Shown here piece by piece: positions 1 to 5,318 of a stretch of DNA of 5,318 nucleotides; position 1 is the first letter of the stretch, and every line of letters starts with the position of its first letter. A model generated the notes under the pieces. That model saw nothing but the letters and a program-made list of their open reading frames with translations. It did not search any database and was not told the origin of the DNA. Origin of the DNA: Myxococcales bacterium (GTDB lineage Bacteria > Desulfobacterota_B > Binatia > UBA1149 > SPBQ01); contig SPBQ01000191.1 in NCBI GenBank assembly GCA_004525875.1, positions 1-5,318 on the forward strand, written 5' to 3'. The position numbers were made by a program, and so were the translations under genes.

Positions 1-706
1 CTACCTGCACTCGCGGCTCGGCCTGAACGTCTTGTCCTACGTGATGCCGCTGCACGGACCGCGGCGCGTGGGTGTGGCGGGGTACGGCAGCGAGCTGTTC
101 ACGGGCGGCGTGGCCAACCTGGTTCACGGCGAGGCTCAGGCGATGTGGGATCTGCGTCGTCTCATCGGCTGGATCCGTCGGCAGGGGGCTGACCGCGTAG
201 CTGTGCACGGCCTGTCGCTCGGCGGCTACACGACGGCACTGCTCTCGGCGCTCGTGCCCGATCTGGCCTGCGCGGTTGCCGGCATCCCGTCATCCGACTT
301 CGTCGACCTGTTCCGCATGCACACGCCGGCGGAGGATGGGGTCGAGTCTGCGCGCATGGAGCGGTCCTGGGCCGACACACGACGGTTGCTCACGGTGGTT
401 TCTCCGCTGGCGATGACACCGATGATCCCGCGCGAGCGCCGATACATCTTCGCCGGTGTGGCCGACCGGCTGGCGCCGCCCGGAGCGGCACAGGCTCTGT
501 GGGAGCACTGGGAGCGGCCGCGCATTGTATGGTATCAGGGCACGCACGTATCGTTCCTGATCGAGCGGGACGTGCGCGAGCTTCTCGATGACGCGATGAT
601 CGAGTCGGGGATGGTCGAGCCCGCAGAACATGCGGAACATGCGCAGCAACGGGATGGAGCATGGGTGACGGGTCCGACTCGGCTTCCTGGATCTATCTGG
701 CGGTAA
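1..706 (+). CDS. alpha/beta-hydrolase family protein, 5' end cut by the window
   Basis: The reading frame is open from the first full codon (base 2) to TAA at 704-706, so at least 234 residues of the C-terminal part are present; the true start lies outside. An in-frame TTG at 32 exists, but the residues before it (YLHSRLGLNV) look like normal protein, so I do not take it as the start. Counting from that TTG, the nucleophile elbow HGLSLGG puts the catalytic Ser at 62 (215-217), the likely Asp at 145 in AGVADRL (464-466) and the His at 172 in GTHVSF (545-547): a complete triad in the usual order. There is no signal peptide or membrane helix in the visible part. The motif MPLHGPRR before the elbow recalls ABHD18/DUF2048-like hydrolases, but that subfamily call is tentative. 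The substrate is unknown, probably an ester. The last 46 bases overlap the next hydrolase gene, which suggests co-translation. The tail after about residue 193 (AEHAEHAQQ) is polar and probably disordered. Confidence 0.85.
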   Translation, partial: YLHSRLGLNVLSYVMPLHGPRRVGVAGYGSELFTGGVANLVHGEAQAMWDLRRLIGWIRRQGADRVAVHGLSLGGYTTALLSALVPDLACAVAGIPSSDFVDLFRMHTPAEDGVESARMERSWADTRRLLTVVSPLAMTPMIPRERRYIFAGVADRLAPPGAAQALWEHWERPRIVWYQGTHVSFLIERDVRELLDDAMIESGMVEPAEHAEHAQQRDGAWVTGPTRLPGSIWR

Positions 707-2019
707 GCATCGTCGGCCTGGGGTTCACGTGCGCGGCGTTGGTGCCGGCGCGACGAATCGGATGGTTCGCGATCCCGTACTTCTTCGGCGCGTGGCTGGC
801 TGGCGAGCTCGCGATCCATCACATCGTGTGGCAGGCCGCGGCCACCGTCGGGTTCGCGATGGCCGGTGCGTTCGAGGCGCCGGCCGGGATCGCCGGCCTG
901 GCGATCACGGTGGTTTCTTGGCTGGGTTTCGGTGTGGTCGTGCAGCGGGCGAGAGCGGCAGGCGACGTGACCGAGATCGCGCTTCGCGAGAGCCTGGGGC
1001 GCGACTACGGCCCGTCGGTGTCGACGCAGGACGCGCCGGCCGAGCAGTCGATTCCCGTCGAACAGCTCATGTTACCGTTTCGCATGCGCCATCCCGACGT
1101 CGAGGTGACGCGTGGGATTGCCTATGGTGAGGCCGGCAAGAGGAACCTGCTGGACGTGTACCACCCGCGTTTTAGCGACGGCCCGTGTCCGACACTGCTG
1201 CAGATCCACGGTGGCGGTTGGATGATCGGCAACAAGGAGGAGCAGGGCGGGCCGCTGATGCGCTACCTTGCCGCGCGCGGCTGGTGCTGCGTCGCCATCA
1301 ACTACCGACTGAGCCCTTCCGCAACCTGGCCCGAGCATCTCATCGACTGCAAGCGAGCGCTGGCCTGGATTCGGGAGAATGGGGCGGCCCACGGCGCCGA
1401 CCCGGATCTGGTGGTCGTCACGGGCGGCTCGGCGGGCGGACACCTGTCGTCGATGGTGGCGCTCACGGCGAACCGGCCCGAGTACCAGCCGGGTTTCGAA
1501 GACGTCGACACGTCGGTGGCGGCTTGCGTTCCGTTCTACGGCGTCTACGACTTCCTCTCGCGTCACGGGGCCGATCCCGACAACCGCATGGCCGACGTTC
1601 TCGAGCGCTACGTTCTGAAGTGCTCACCGCAGGCCGAAGCCGAGCGCTGGCGCCTCGCCTCGCCGATCGATCAGATCGGGCCCGAAGCCCCTCCGTTCTA
1701 CGTGATTCACGGCACACACGACACGCTAGCGTTCGTCGAGGACGCGCGCGCGTTCGTGCGGGCGCTGCGTGGCGTGTCGCAAGCGCCGGTCGCATACGCG
1801 GAGCTGCCGGGTGGGCAGCACGCGTTCGACGTGTTCCATTCGATTAGGACCGAGCACACCGTACGCTCGGTCTGGAAGTTCCTCGAACACGTGCGCGCAA
1901 GGCGCGTGGCGCGAGGACCGGTGGCGCCGACCGGGCCGATCGCGCCCCTCCCTATCACAGCGACCACGTTTCACACCGCACAACCGCAGCGGCGCTGCGC
2001 GAGCCCGGACGATTCATGA
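661..2019 (+). CDS. membrane-anchored HSL/BD-FAE-type alpha/beta-hydrolase (esterase/lipase)
   Basis: This is a complete 452-residue protein. Residues 10-96 hold about three to four hydrophobic segments (roughly 10-30, 34-52, 55-72 and 77-95), a likely inner-membrane domain. A polar linker (about 97-140) joins it to a hydrolase domain (about 145-412). The oxyanion-hole motif HGGGW is at 183-187, the nucleophile elbow GGSAGG gives Ser257 (codon 1429-1431), HGTHD gives Asp354, and GGQH gives His387; spacing and motifs fit the alpha/beta-hydrolase fold-3 / hormone-sensitive-lipase group. The run HGGGWMIGNKEEQG and the nearby NYRLSP are, from memory, very like mycobacterial LipO/LipQ proteins, which also have hydrophobic N-termini. 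Likely role: hydrolysis of acyl esters at the membrane; the substrate is not determinable. ATG 661 is preceded by GGGA (651-654), and the gene starts inside the preceding hydrolase gene. Residues 412-452 are a Pro/Ala/Arg-rich tail with no fold signal, and the last five codons and the stop lie inside a long inverted repeat. Confidence 0.9.
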   Translation: MGDGSDSASWIYLAVSIVGLGFTCAALVPARRIGWFAIPYFFGAWLAGELAIHHIVWQAAATVGFAMAGAFEAPAGIAGLAITVVSWLGFGVVVQRARAAGDVTEIALRESLGRDYGPSVSTQDAPAEQSIPVEQLMLPFRMRHPDVEVTRGIAYGEAGKRNLLDVYHPRFSDGPCPTLLQIHGGGWMIGNKEEQGGPLMRYLAARGWCCVAINYRLSPSATWPEHLIDCKRALAWIRENGAAHGADPDLVVVTGGSAGGHLSSMVALTANRPEYQPGFEDVDTSVAACVPFYGVYDFLSRHGADPDNRMADVLERYVLKCSPQAEAERWRLASPIDQIGPEAPPFYVIHGTHDTLAFVEDARAFVRALRGVSQAPVAYAELPGGQHAFDVFHSIRTEHTVRSVWKFLEHVRARRVARGPVAPTGPIAPLPITATTFHTAQPQRRCASPDDS

Positions 2020-2059
2020 ACGCTCGTCGTAGCGGACTGCTTCATGAATAGTCCGGGCT
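2002..2059. repeat. 19-bp imperfect inverted repeat spanning the esterase stop codon; possible terminator or operator
   Basis: The left arm (2002-2020, AGCCCGGACGATTCATGAA) and right arm (2041-2059, TTCATGAATAGTCCGGGCT) are reverse complements at 18 of 19 positions; the only mismatch is G2011 opposite A2050. The 20-base loop contains a smaller possible stem, CGCT/AGCG (2021-2024 with 2031-2034). Each arm also holds the 8-bp palindrome TTCATGAA (2013-2020 and 2041-2048), with centres 28 bp apart. As RNA this would form a very stable hairpin after the hydrolase pair, fitting transcription termination or 3'-end protection. No T-run follows the right arm, so a classic intrinsic terminator is not shown. 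Alternatives are a regulator site for the exporter gene about 65 bases downstream, or a small repeat element. Confidence 0.8.
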
Positions 2060-2124
2060 AGACGATCGGCGGGGCCGACCATTTCGATCGAGAGCCGCTC
2101 GGAGGCGGACGAAGCGAGTTGGAC

Positions 2125-4539
2125 ATGCGGGAGGGGTTCGCGAGACTTTTCGGCCGATGGGGCGCCACGGTGGTCGCCCGGCCGTGGCCCGTTCTGCTGA
2201 TCGCCCTGGTGACCGTTGCCGCGCTCGGCTCGCGGATTCCCGAGCTCGAGGTCGATACCAGCACCGAGGGCTTTCTCCGTGCGGATGATCCGACCCTCGT
2301 CACGTACGACCGCTTCCGCGAGCGATTCGGGCGCGACGACTTCATCGTCATCGGCATCGAGACCACCGATGTCTTCACGTTCGGGTTCCTCGAGCGGCTG
2401 CGCGCCTTTCACCGGGCGCTGGAGAGCCGGGTGCCGCACGTTGACGAGATCACGAGCCTGGTCAACGCGCGCTGGAGCCGCGGAGAGGACGGTCAGCTCA
2501 TCGTCGAGGACTTCATGGAGCGCGCGCCGCGCACGCCCCAGGAGCTCGTCGAGCTCAGGCGTCGTGCGCTGGGCAATCCGCTGTACATCGACAATATCGT
2601 CACCGCCGACGCGAAGCTGACGACGGTGCTCATTGATCTCGAGGCGTTCGTCCAGGACGGCGTGGACGAGAGCGGCGTCCCCGTTCTGCGCTACCTCACG
2701 GGCCCCGAACAGCGTGAGGTGGTTGAAGTCATCGAGCGTATCATCGGCGATCACACTGGCGACGACTTTCGCCCGCATGCGGCGGGCGTGCCGTTGATGG
2801 CCGACCGGATCGCCTACCGGATGATCCAGGATCTGCCGACGCTGGTGAGCCGGGCGCTGCTGGTGATGGGGGCGCTGCTGTTCCTGTTGTTCGGGAAGCT
2901 GCGTGCGGTGCTGCTACCGCTCACGGTGATCGTGCTCAGCCTGGTCTCGACGATCGGTTTGATGGCGCACCTGGCGATTCCCTACCAGGTGCCGACGCAG
3001 ATCGTCCCCCTCTCGCTGCTCGCGATTGGCGTCGGCGACTCCGTCCACCTCCTGGCGATCTACTACCAGCATCGGCGCGCCGGCGCGCCGCGCGAGCAGG
3101 CCTTGCCGGCGGCCTTCGAGCACGCCGGGCCGGTGCTGCTCATGACCAGCCTTACCACGGCCGCTGCGCTGCTCTCCTTCCTGTCCGCGGCCCTCGCGCC
3201 GGTGGCGAACGTGGGAATCGTGCTGCCCGTGGGCGTGATGATCGCGTTCGTGTTGACGGTGACCGTGTTGCCGGCACTCCTGATCCTGTTGCCGGAGCGG
3301 TCGCTGCCGGCGCACCGGCGCCTGGCGTGGCTCGACCGCGCGGTCGTTGCTCTCGGGACGCTCTCGGCGCGCTATCCGAGACCGGTGCTGATCGCTGCGG
3401 CCGTGGCGATGGTCGTGGCGCTTACGGGTCTCGTGCAAGTCGAGTTCTCGCACGATCCCGTTCGCTGGTTTCCGCCCGGAGATGCCTTCCGCGAGGCCAC
3501 GGATACGCTCAACGAGACGCTCGGAGGCGTGGTCGCGCTGGAGGTGCTGTTCGAGACCGACGAGATCGACGGCGTGAAGGACCCGGAGTTTCTGAGCGCA
3601 CTGGATGCCGTCGCGGCGGCGAACGGTGGCTACGCCGATCGATGGAGGGAGGGGCAGGGGGCCGACTCGCGTGCGCAGCTGCGCGTGGCCAAGACGATCG
3701 CGTTGACCGATCTGCTCAAAGAGATCCATCGGGCGCTGAACGACGACGATCCCGCCTTCTATGCACTGCCGTCGGAGCGTGATCTCGTCGCGCAGGAACT
3801 GCTCCTGTTCGAGCTCAGCGGCAACGATGATCTCGAGGATCTGGTCGACTACGAGTATACGACTGCGCGCATGACGCTGCGCCTTCCGTGGGCCGATGCG
3901 ATGTCCTACGGCGGGTTTATCGATGGGCTCATCGGCGAGCAGCGCGAACGCGTCGGCGGCGACGTGCGTGTCGTGCCGACCGGTCGAGCGGCGCTGCTCA
4001 CGCGCACGTTCTCCGCGGTCGTCGACAGCATGATCCGCTCCTACATCTTTGCGTTTGCAGCCGTGGCGCCGCTGATGATGATCCTGCTCGGCAGCTTCCG
4101 GCTCGGTGCGATCTCGATGATTCCCAATATCATTCCCATCGTAGCCGCGCTTGGGCTCATGGGCTGGACGGGCATGCCTCTGGATGCTTTCTCGCTGCTG
4201 ACCGGAAGCATCGCGCTGGGCCTGGCCGTCGACGACACGATTCACTTCATGTACGGGTTTCGCCGCGAGTACGCGCGCAGCGGCGATGCCGTCGACGCCG
4301 TACGAATCACGCTGGCCACGACCGGTCAGGCCCTGTTCTTCACGACGGCGATTCTTTGCGCGGGCTTTCTGCTCTACACGACGGGGTACATGCTCAATGC
4401 GCGCAACTTCGGAATCGTTACAGCGTTCGCGCTGGCCGTGGCGTGTCTTTCGGATATCGTGATCGGACCCGCGCTGGTGGTGCTCGTGAGCCGCGCGCAG
4501 ACCACCCGTTCGGGGGCGGACGTTCGTCCGGGCGTCTAA
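2125..4539 (+). CDS. RND-superfamily (MMPL/COG1033-like) exporter
   Basis: This is an 804-residue inner-membrane protein from ATG 2125. It has the duplicated RND layout: one helix (about 22-38), a large extracytoplasmic loop (about 39-236), five helices (about 239-390), a helix at about 420-438, a second loop (about 439-633), and five more helices (about 637-788). The helix-4 motif GVGDSVH (302-308, Asp305) and its helix-10 counterpart GLAVDDTIHF (699-708, Asp703/Asp704) are the family's likely proton-relay sites. The length is shorter than the ~1,000+ residues of AcrB-type pumps and fits the MMPL/COG1033 group, whose characterised relatives move lipids and other hydrophobic molecules. TTG 2119, two codons upstream, is an alternative start: GGAGG (2101-2105) is 13 bases from the TTG and 19 from the ATG, so neither spacing is ideal. 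An in-frame stop at 2059-2061 rules out a much longer protein. No adaptor or outer-membrane channel gene adjoins it; the upstream esterases hint at a lipid-like cargo, which is inference. Confidence 0.92.
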   Translation: MREGFARLFGRWGATVVARPWPVLLIALVTVAALGSRIPELEVDTSTEGFLRADDPTLVTYDRFRERFGRDDFIVIGIETTDVFTFGFLERLRAFHRALESRVPHVDEITSLVNARWSRGEDGQLIVEDFMERAPRTPQELVELRRRALGNPLYIDNIVTADAKLTTVLIDLEAFVQDGVDESGVPVLRYLTGPEQREVVEVIERIIGDHTGDDFRPHAAGVPLMADRIAYRMIQDLPTLVSRALLVMGALLFLLFGKLRAVLLPLTVIVLSLVSTIGLMAHLAIPYQVPTQIVPLSLLAIGVGDSVHLLAIYYQHRRAGAPREQALPAAFEHAGPVLLMTSLTTAAALLSFLSAALAPVANVGIVLPVGVMIAFVLTVTVLPALLILLPERSLPAHRRLAWLDRAVVALGTLSARYPRPVLIAAAVAMVVALTGLVQVEFSHDPVRWFPPGDAFREATDTLNETLGGVVALEVLFETDEIDGVKDPEFLSALDAVAAANGGYADRWREGQGADSRAQLRVAKTIALTDLLKEIHRALNDDDPAFYALPSERDLVAQELLLFELSGNDDLEDLVDYEYTTARMTLRLPWADAMSYGGFIDGLIGEQRERVGGDVRVVPTGRAALLTRTFSAVVDSMIRSYIFAFAAVAPLMMILLGSFRLGAISMIPNIIPIVAALGLMGWTGMPLDAFSLLTGSIALGLAVDDTIHFMYGFRREYARSGDAVDAVRITLATTGQALFFTTAILCAGFLLYTTGYMLNARNFGIVTAFALAVACLSDIVIGPALVVLVSRAQTTRSGADVRPGV

Positions 4540-4621
4540 AAATGGCTCTGGCCACCAGCGTGCGTTGTTCCTATTCTGATCCTGCTCTCGCTCGCGCTCG
4601 GTTTCCCTACTGTTCGTTGCC

Positions 4622-4626
4622 AGGAG
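4622..4626 (+). promoter_or_regulatory. Shine-Dalgarno site fixing a TTG start
   Basis: AGGAG lies 7 bases before TTG 4634. This good match and spacing favour the TTG over the in-frame ATG at 4664, which has no comparable site and would remove the Arg-containing n-region of the signal peptide. The rest of the 94-base gap after the exporter shows no convincing promoter or terminator. Confidence 0.65.
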
Positions 4627-4633
4627 ACTCGAC

Positions 4634-5023
4634 TTGATCGCATCCTGTTCGACTCGCGCATGGATGACCGCCGCGGTGGCCGCGCTGTTCGCCTCCGCCG
4701 TCTGGATCTCCACCGACGCACGTGCCCAGGACCGCCTCGCACCGGCGGCTGGAGAGGCCGCGGCTCTCTATCTCGACTCGCGCACCGGAGCGGTGACGGC
4801 CGCGCCGCCGCCGGGCGGCGGGCTACGCTTGCGACCGGAGGAGGCGCGGATACTGAGCATGTCGGAGGAGGGACTCTCGGTGCGTCGGTCGGCCGGTAAC
4901 GGCATCTCCGTGAATCTCGACGGTCGCTTCCATCACATGGCCACGGCCACGCTCTCGGTGGACGGCGAGCTTTCGGTCGGCTGCGCCACGCCTCGGAGTG
5001 CCGAGGGTGCGTCGGCGAGATGA
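4634..5023 (+). CDS. small exported protein, post-PEP-CTERM-1-like
   Basis: This 129-residue protein starts at TTG. Residues 1-31 form a Sec-type signal peptide: a short n-region with Arg8, a hydrophobic core at about 11-25 (MTAAVAALFASAVWI), and an ARA site with likely cleavage before Gln32. There is no lipobox. The mature part of about 98 residues has an ALYLDSRTGAV segment (48-54 region), a Pro/Gly-rich link (58-63), and a C-terminal block with SVNLDGRF (92-99) followed by a single Cys117 in DGELSVGC. A beta-rich ending with (D/N)L(D/Q)GRF, then DG and a final Cys, is the pattern I associate with small secreted proteins annotated as carrying a 'post-PEP-CTERM-1' domain. This is recall, not a search, and the function of such proteins is not known to me. 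The next gene, also exported, starts 13 bases after the stop, so the two are probably co-transcribed. Expected location: periplasm or outside the cell. Confidence 0.78.
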   Translation: MIASCSTRAWMTAAVAALFASAVWISTDARAQDRLAPAAGEAAALYLDSRTGAVTAAPPPGGGLRLRPEEARILSMSEEGLSVRRSAGNGISVNLDGRFHHMATATLSVDGELSVGCATPRSAEGASAR

Positions 5024-5027
5024 AGGG
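5022..5027 (+). promoter_or_regulatory. Shine-Dalgarno-like site for the last gene
   Basis: GAAGGG overlaps the TGA stop of the small exported protein gene and lies 9 bases before ATG 5037 and 12 before ATG 5040. The overlap with the stop suggests translational coupling of the two exported proteins. Confidence 0.5.
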
Positions 5028-5036
5028 TCGGTGCAG

Positions 5037-5318
5037 ATGATGGGCGCACGCCTCGCGTCGAGATGTGCCGCGCTCGCGACGGTGCTCTCCCTTCTCGCCT
5101 CGCCCGCGGCCGCCGTCACTGTCGTGGTCGACTTCTTCAACGGTGGCGACGGGTTCTACTCCGGGGCGCCGGCCGATCCGCTGTCGCCGGCGCCGGGCGC
5201 CACGCTCGGCGAACAGCGGCGGGCGAGCTTCGAGGCCGCCGCCGGCGAGTGGGGCTTGCGGCTGATCAGCGGTGTGCCGATCGTGGTGGCGGCGGAGATG
5301 GTCTCGCTCTCCTGCAAC
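5037..5318 (+). CDS. secreted protein N-terminus (TLGEQR...FEAAA family), 3' end cut by the window
   Basis: Ninety-four codons are visible and the frame is still open at the last base, so the protein is longer. It begins with a double Met (5037 and 5040); the first is better spaced from GAAGGG. Residues 1-26 are a signal peptide with Arg5/Arg9, hydrophobic core AALATVLSLL (11-20) and an ASPAAA end, cleavage likely before Val27. The mature start has FFNGGDGFYSGAPADPLSP, then TLGEQRRASFEAAAGEWG (56-73) and SGVPIVVAAEMVSLSCN (78-94). From memory this 'TxGEQR..xFxxAAxxW...VPIxxxAxF..LxC' arrangement begins large secreted bacterial proteins that often carry PA, peptidase-associated or C-terminal anchoring domains; none of those is in view. 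Such genes are, as I recall, found beside small post-PEP-CTERM-1-like genes, which matches the layout here. The enzymatic role cannot be stated from this fragment. Confidence 0.8.
   Translation, partial: MMGARLASRCAALATVLSLLASPAAAVTVVVDFFNGGDGFYSGAPADPLSPAPGATLGEQRRASFEAAAGEWGLRLISGVPIVVAAEMVSLSCN

Noticed and set aside
390..918. 14-base direct repeat TCACGGTGGTTTCT at 390-403 and 905-918
   Set aside because: Both copies encode an ordinary TVVS stretch in different proteins. There is only one pair, with no extended similarity around it, so coincidence is the simplest explanation.
2014..2778. Minus-strand open frame of 254 codons over the intergenic gap and the exporter's first loop
   Set aside because: It is mostly opposite clear exporter coding sequence, has no SD or family motif, and its composition is typical of an antisense shadow.
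4505..4530. Two short adjacent hairpins with GTTC loops (CCC/GGG and CGGAC/GTCCG) near the exporter's end, as a terminator
   Set aside because: The stems are only 3-5 bp, lie within coding sequence and are followed by AAAA rather than a T-run. High-GC coding DNA produces such stems often.
4540..4633. Hydrophobic read-through of the exporter frame after its TAA (about PILILLSLALGF), resembling a lost signal peptide or extra helix
   Set aside because: There is no ATG, GTG or TTG start in that frame after the stop, and the frame then runs out of frame across the small exported protein gene as Arg-rich sequence. A chance hydrophobic run is more likely; only a sequencing error at 4537-4539 would revive it.
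4542..4637. 31-codon open frame starting ATG 4542 in the gap after the exporter
   Set aside because: It has no SD site (the preceding bases are the exporter's last codons and stop), no recognisable motif, and it overlaps the better supported TTG start at 4634.
2914..4713. Long minus-strand open frame of 599 codons opposite the exporter
   Set aside because: The translation is dominated by Arg, His, Gln and Glu with no recognisable domain, and it mirrors the codon pattern of the exporter gene on the + strand. It is a shadow of high-GC coding sequence.
5065..5265. 66-codon + strand open frame inside the last gene
   Set aside because: It is Arg/Ser/Pro-rich and out of frame with the signal-peptide-bearing frame from 5037, which stays open to the window end and carries recognisable protein motifs.

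Overview
The window is GC-rich (roughly two thirds G+C by eye) and tightly packed. All five genes lie on the + strand: two are cut by the window edges and three are complete. Gene density, SD-like sites, use of TTG starts and Sec-type signal peptides indicate a bacterium. The mix of an RND/MMPL exporter, mycobacterial Lip-like esterases and Gram-negative-type exported proteins suggests a high-GC proteobacterium or relative (gamma- or delta-type). This placement is inference and I would not assign a genus.

Left part (1-2019): the 3' end of one alpha/beta-hydrolase gene overlaps by 46 bases with a second, complete one. The second encodes an N-terminal membrane domain of about three to four helices fused to an HSL/BD-FAE-type esterase with a full Ser-Asp-His triad. 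The overlap suggests one transcript. The esterase core resembles mycobacterial LipO/LipQ-type proteins, known from neighbourhoods of acyl-lipid (wax ester/triacylglycerol) genes, so a lipid ester substrate is plausible but unproven.

Middle (2020-4539): a 19-bp, nearly perfect inverted repeat straddles the esterase stop codon and the gap that follows. Then comes a complete RND-superfamily (MMPL/COG1033-like) exporter with two periplasmic loops and two aspartate-containing transmembrane motifs. No membrane-fusion or outer-membrane partner gene is visible.

Right part (4540-5318): after a 94-base gap with no recognisable element, a short exported protein begins at a TTG with a good SD site. It resembles small proteins with a 'post-PEP-CTERM-1'-like C-terminal pattern. 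Thirteen bases after its stop is the start of a second exported protein, cut by the window end. Its mature N-terminus carries a TLGEQR...FEAAA...W...VPI pattern that I associate with large secreted proteins. These two look like a separate surface or secretion unit. I see no RNA gene, CRISPR array, IS element or attachment site.
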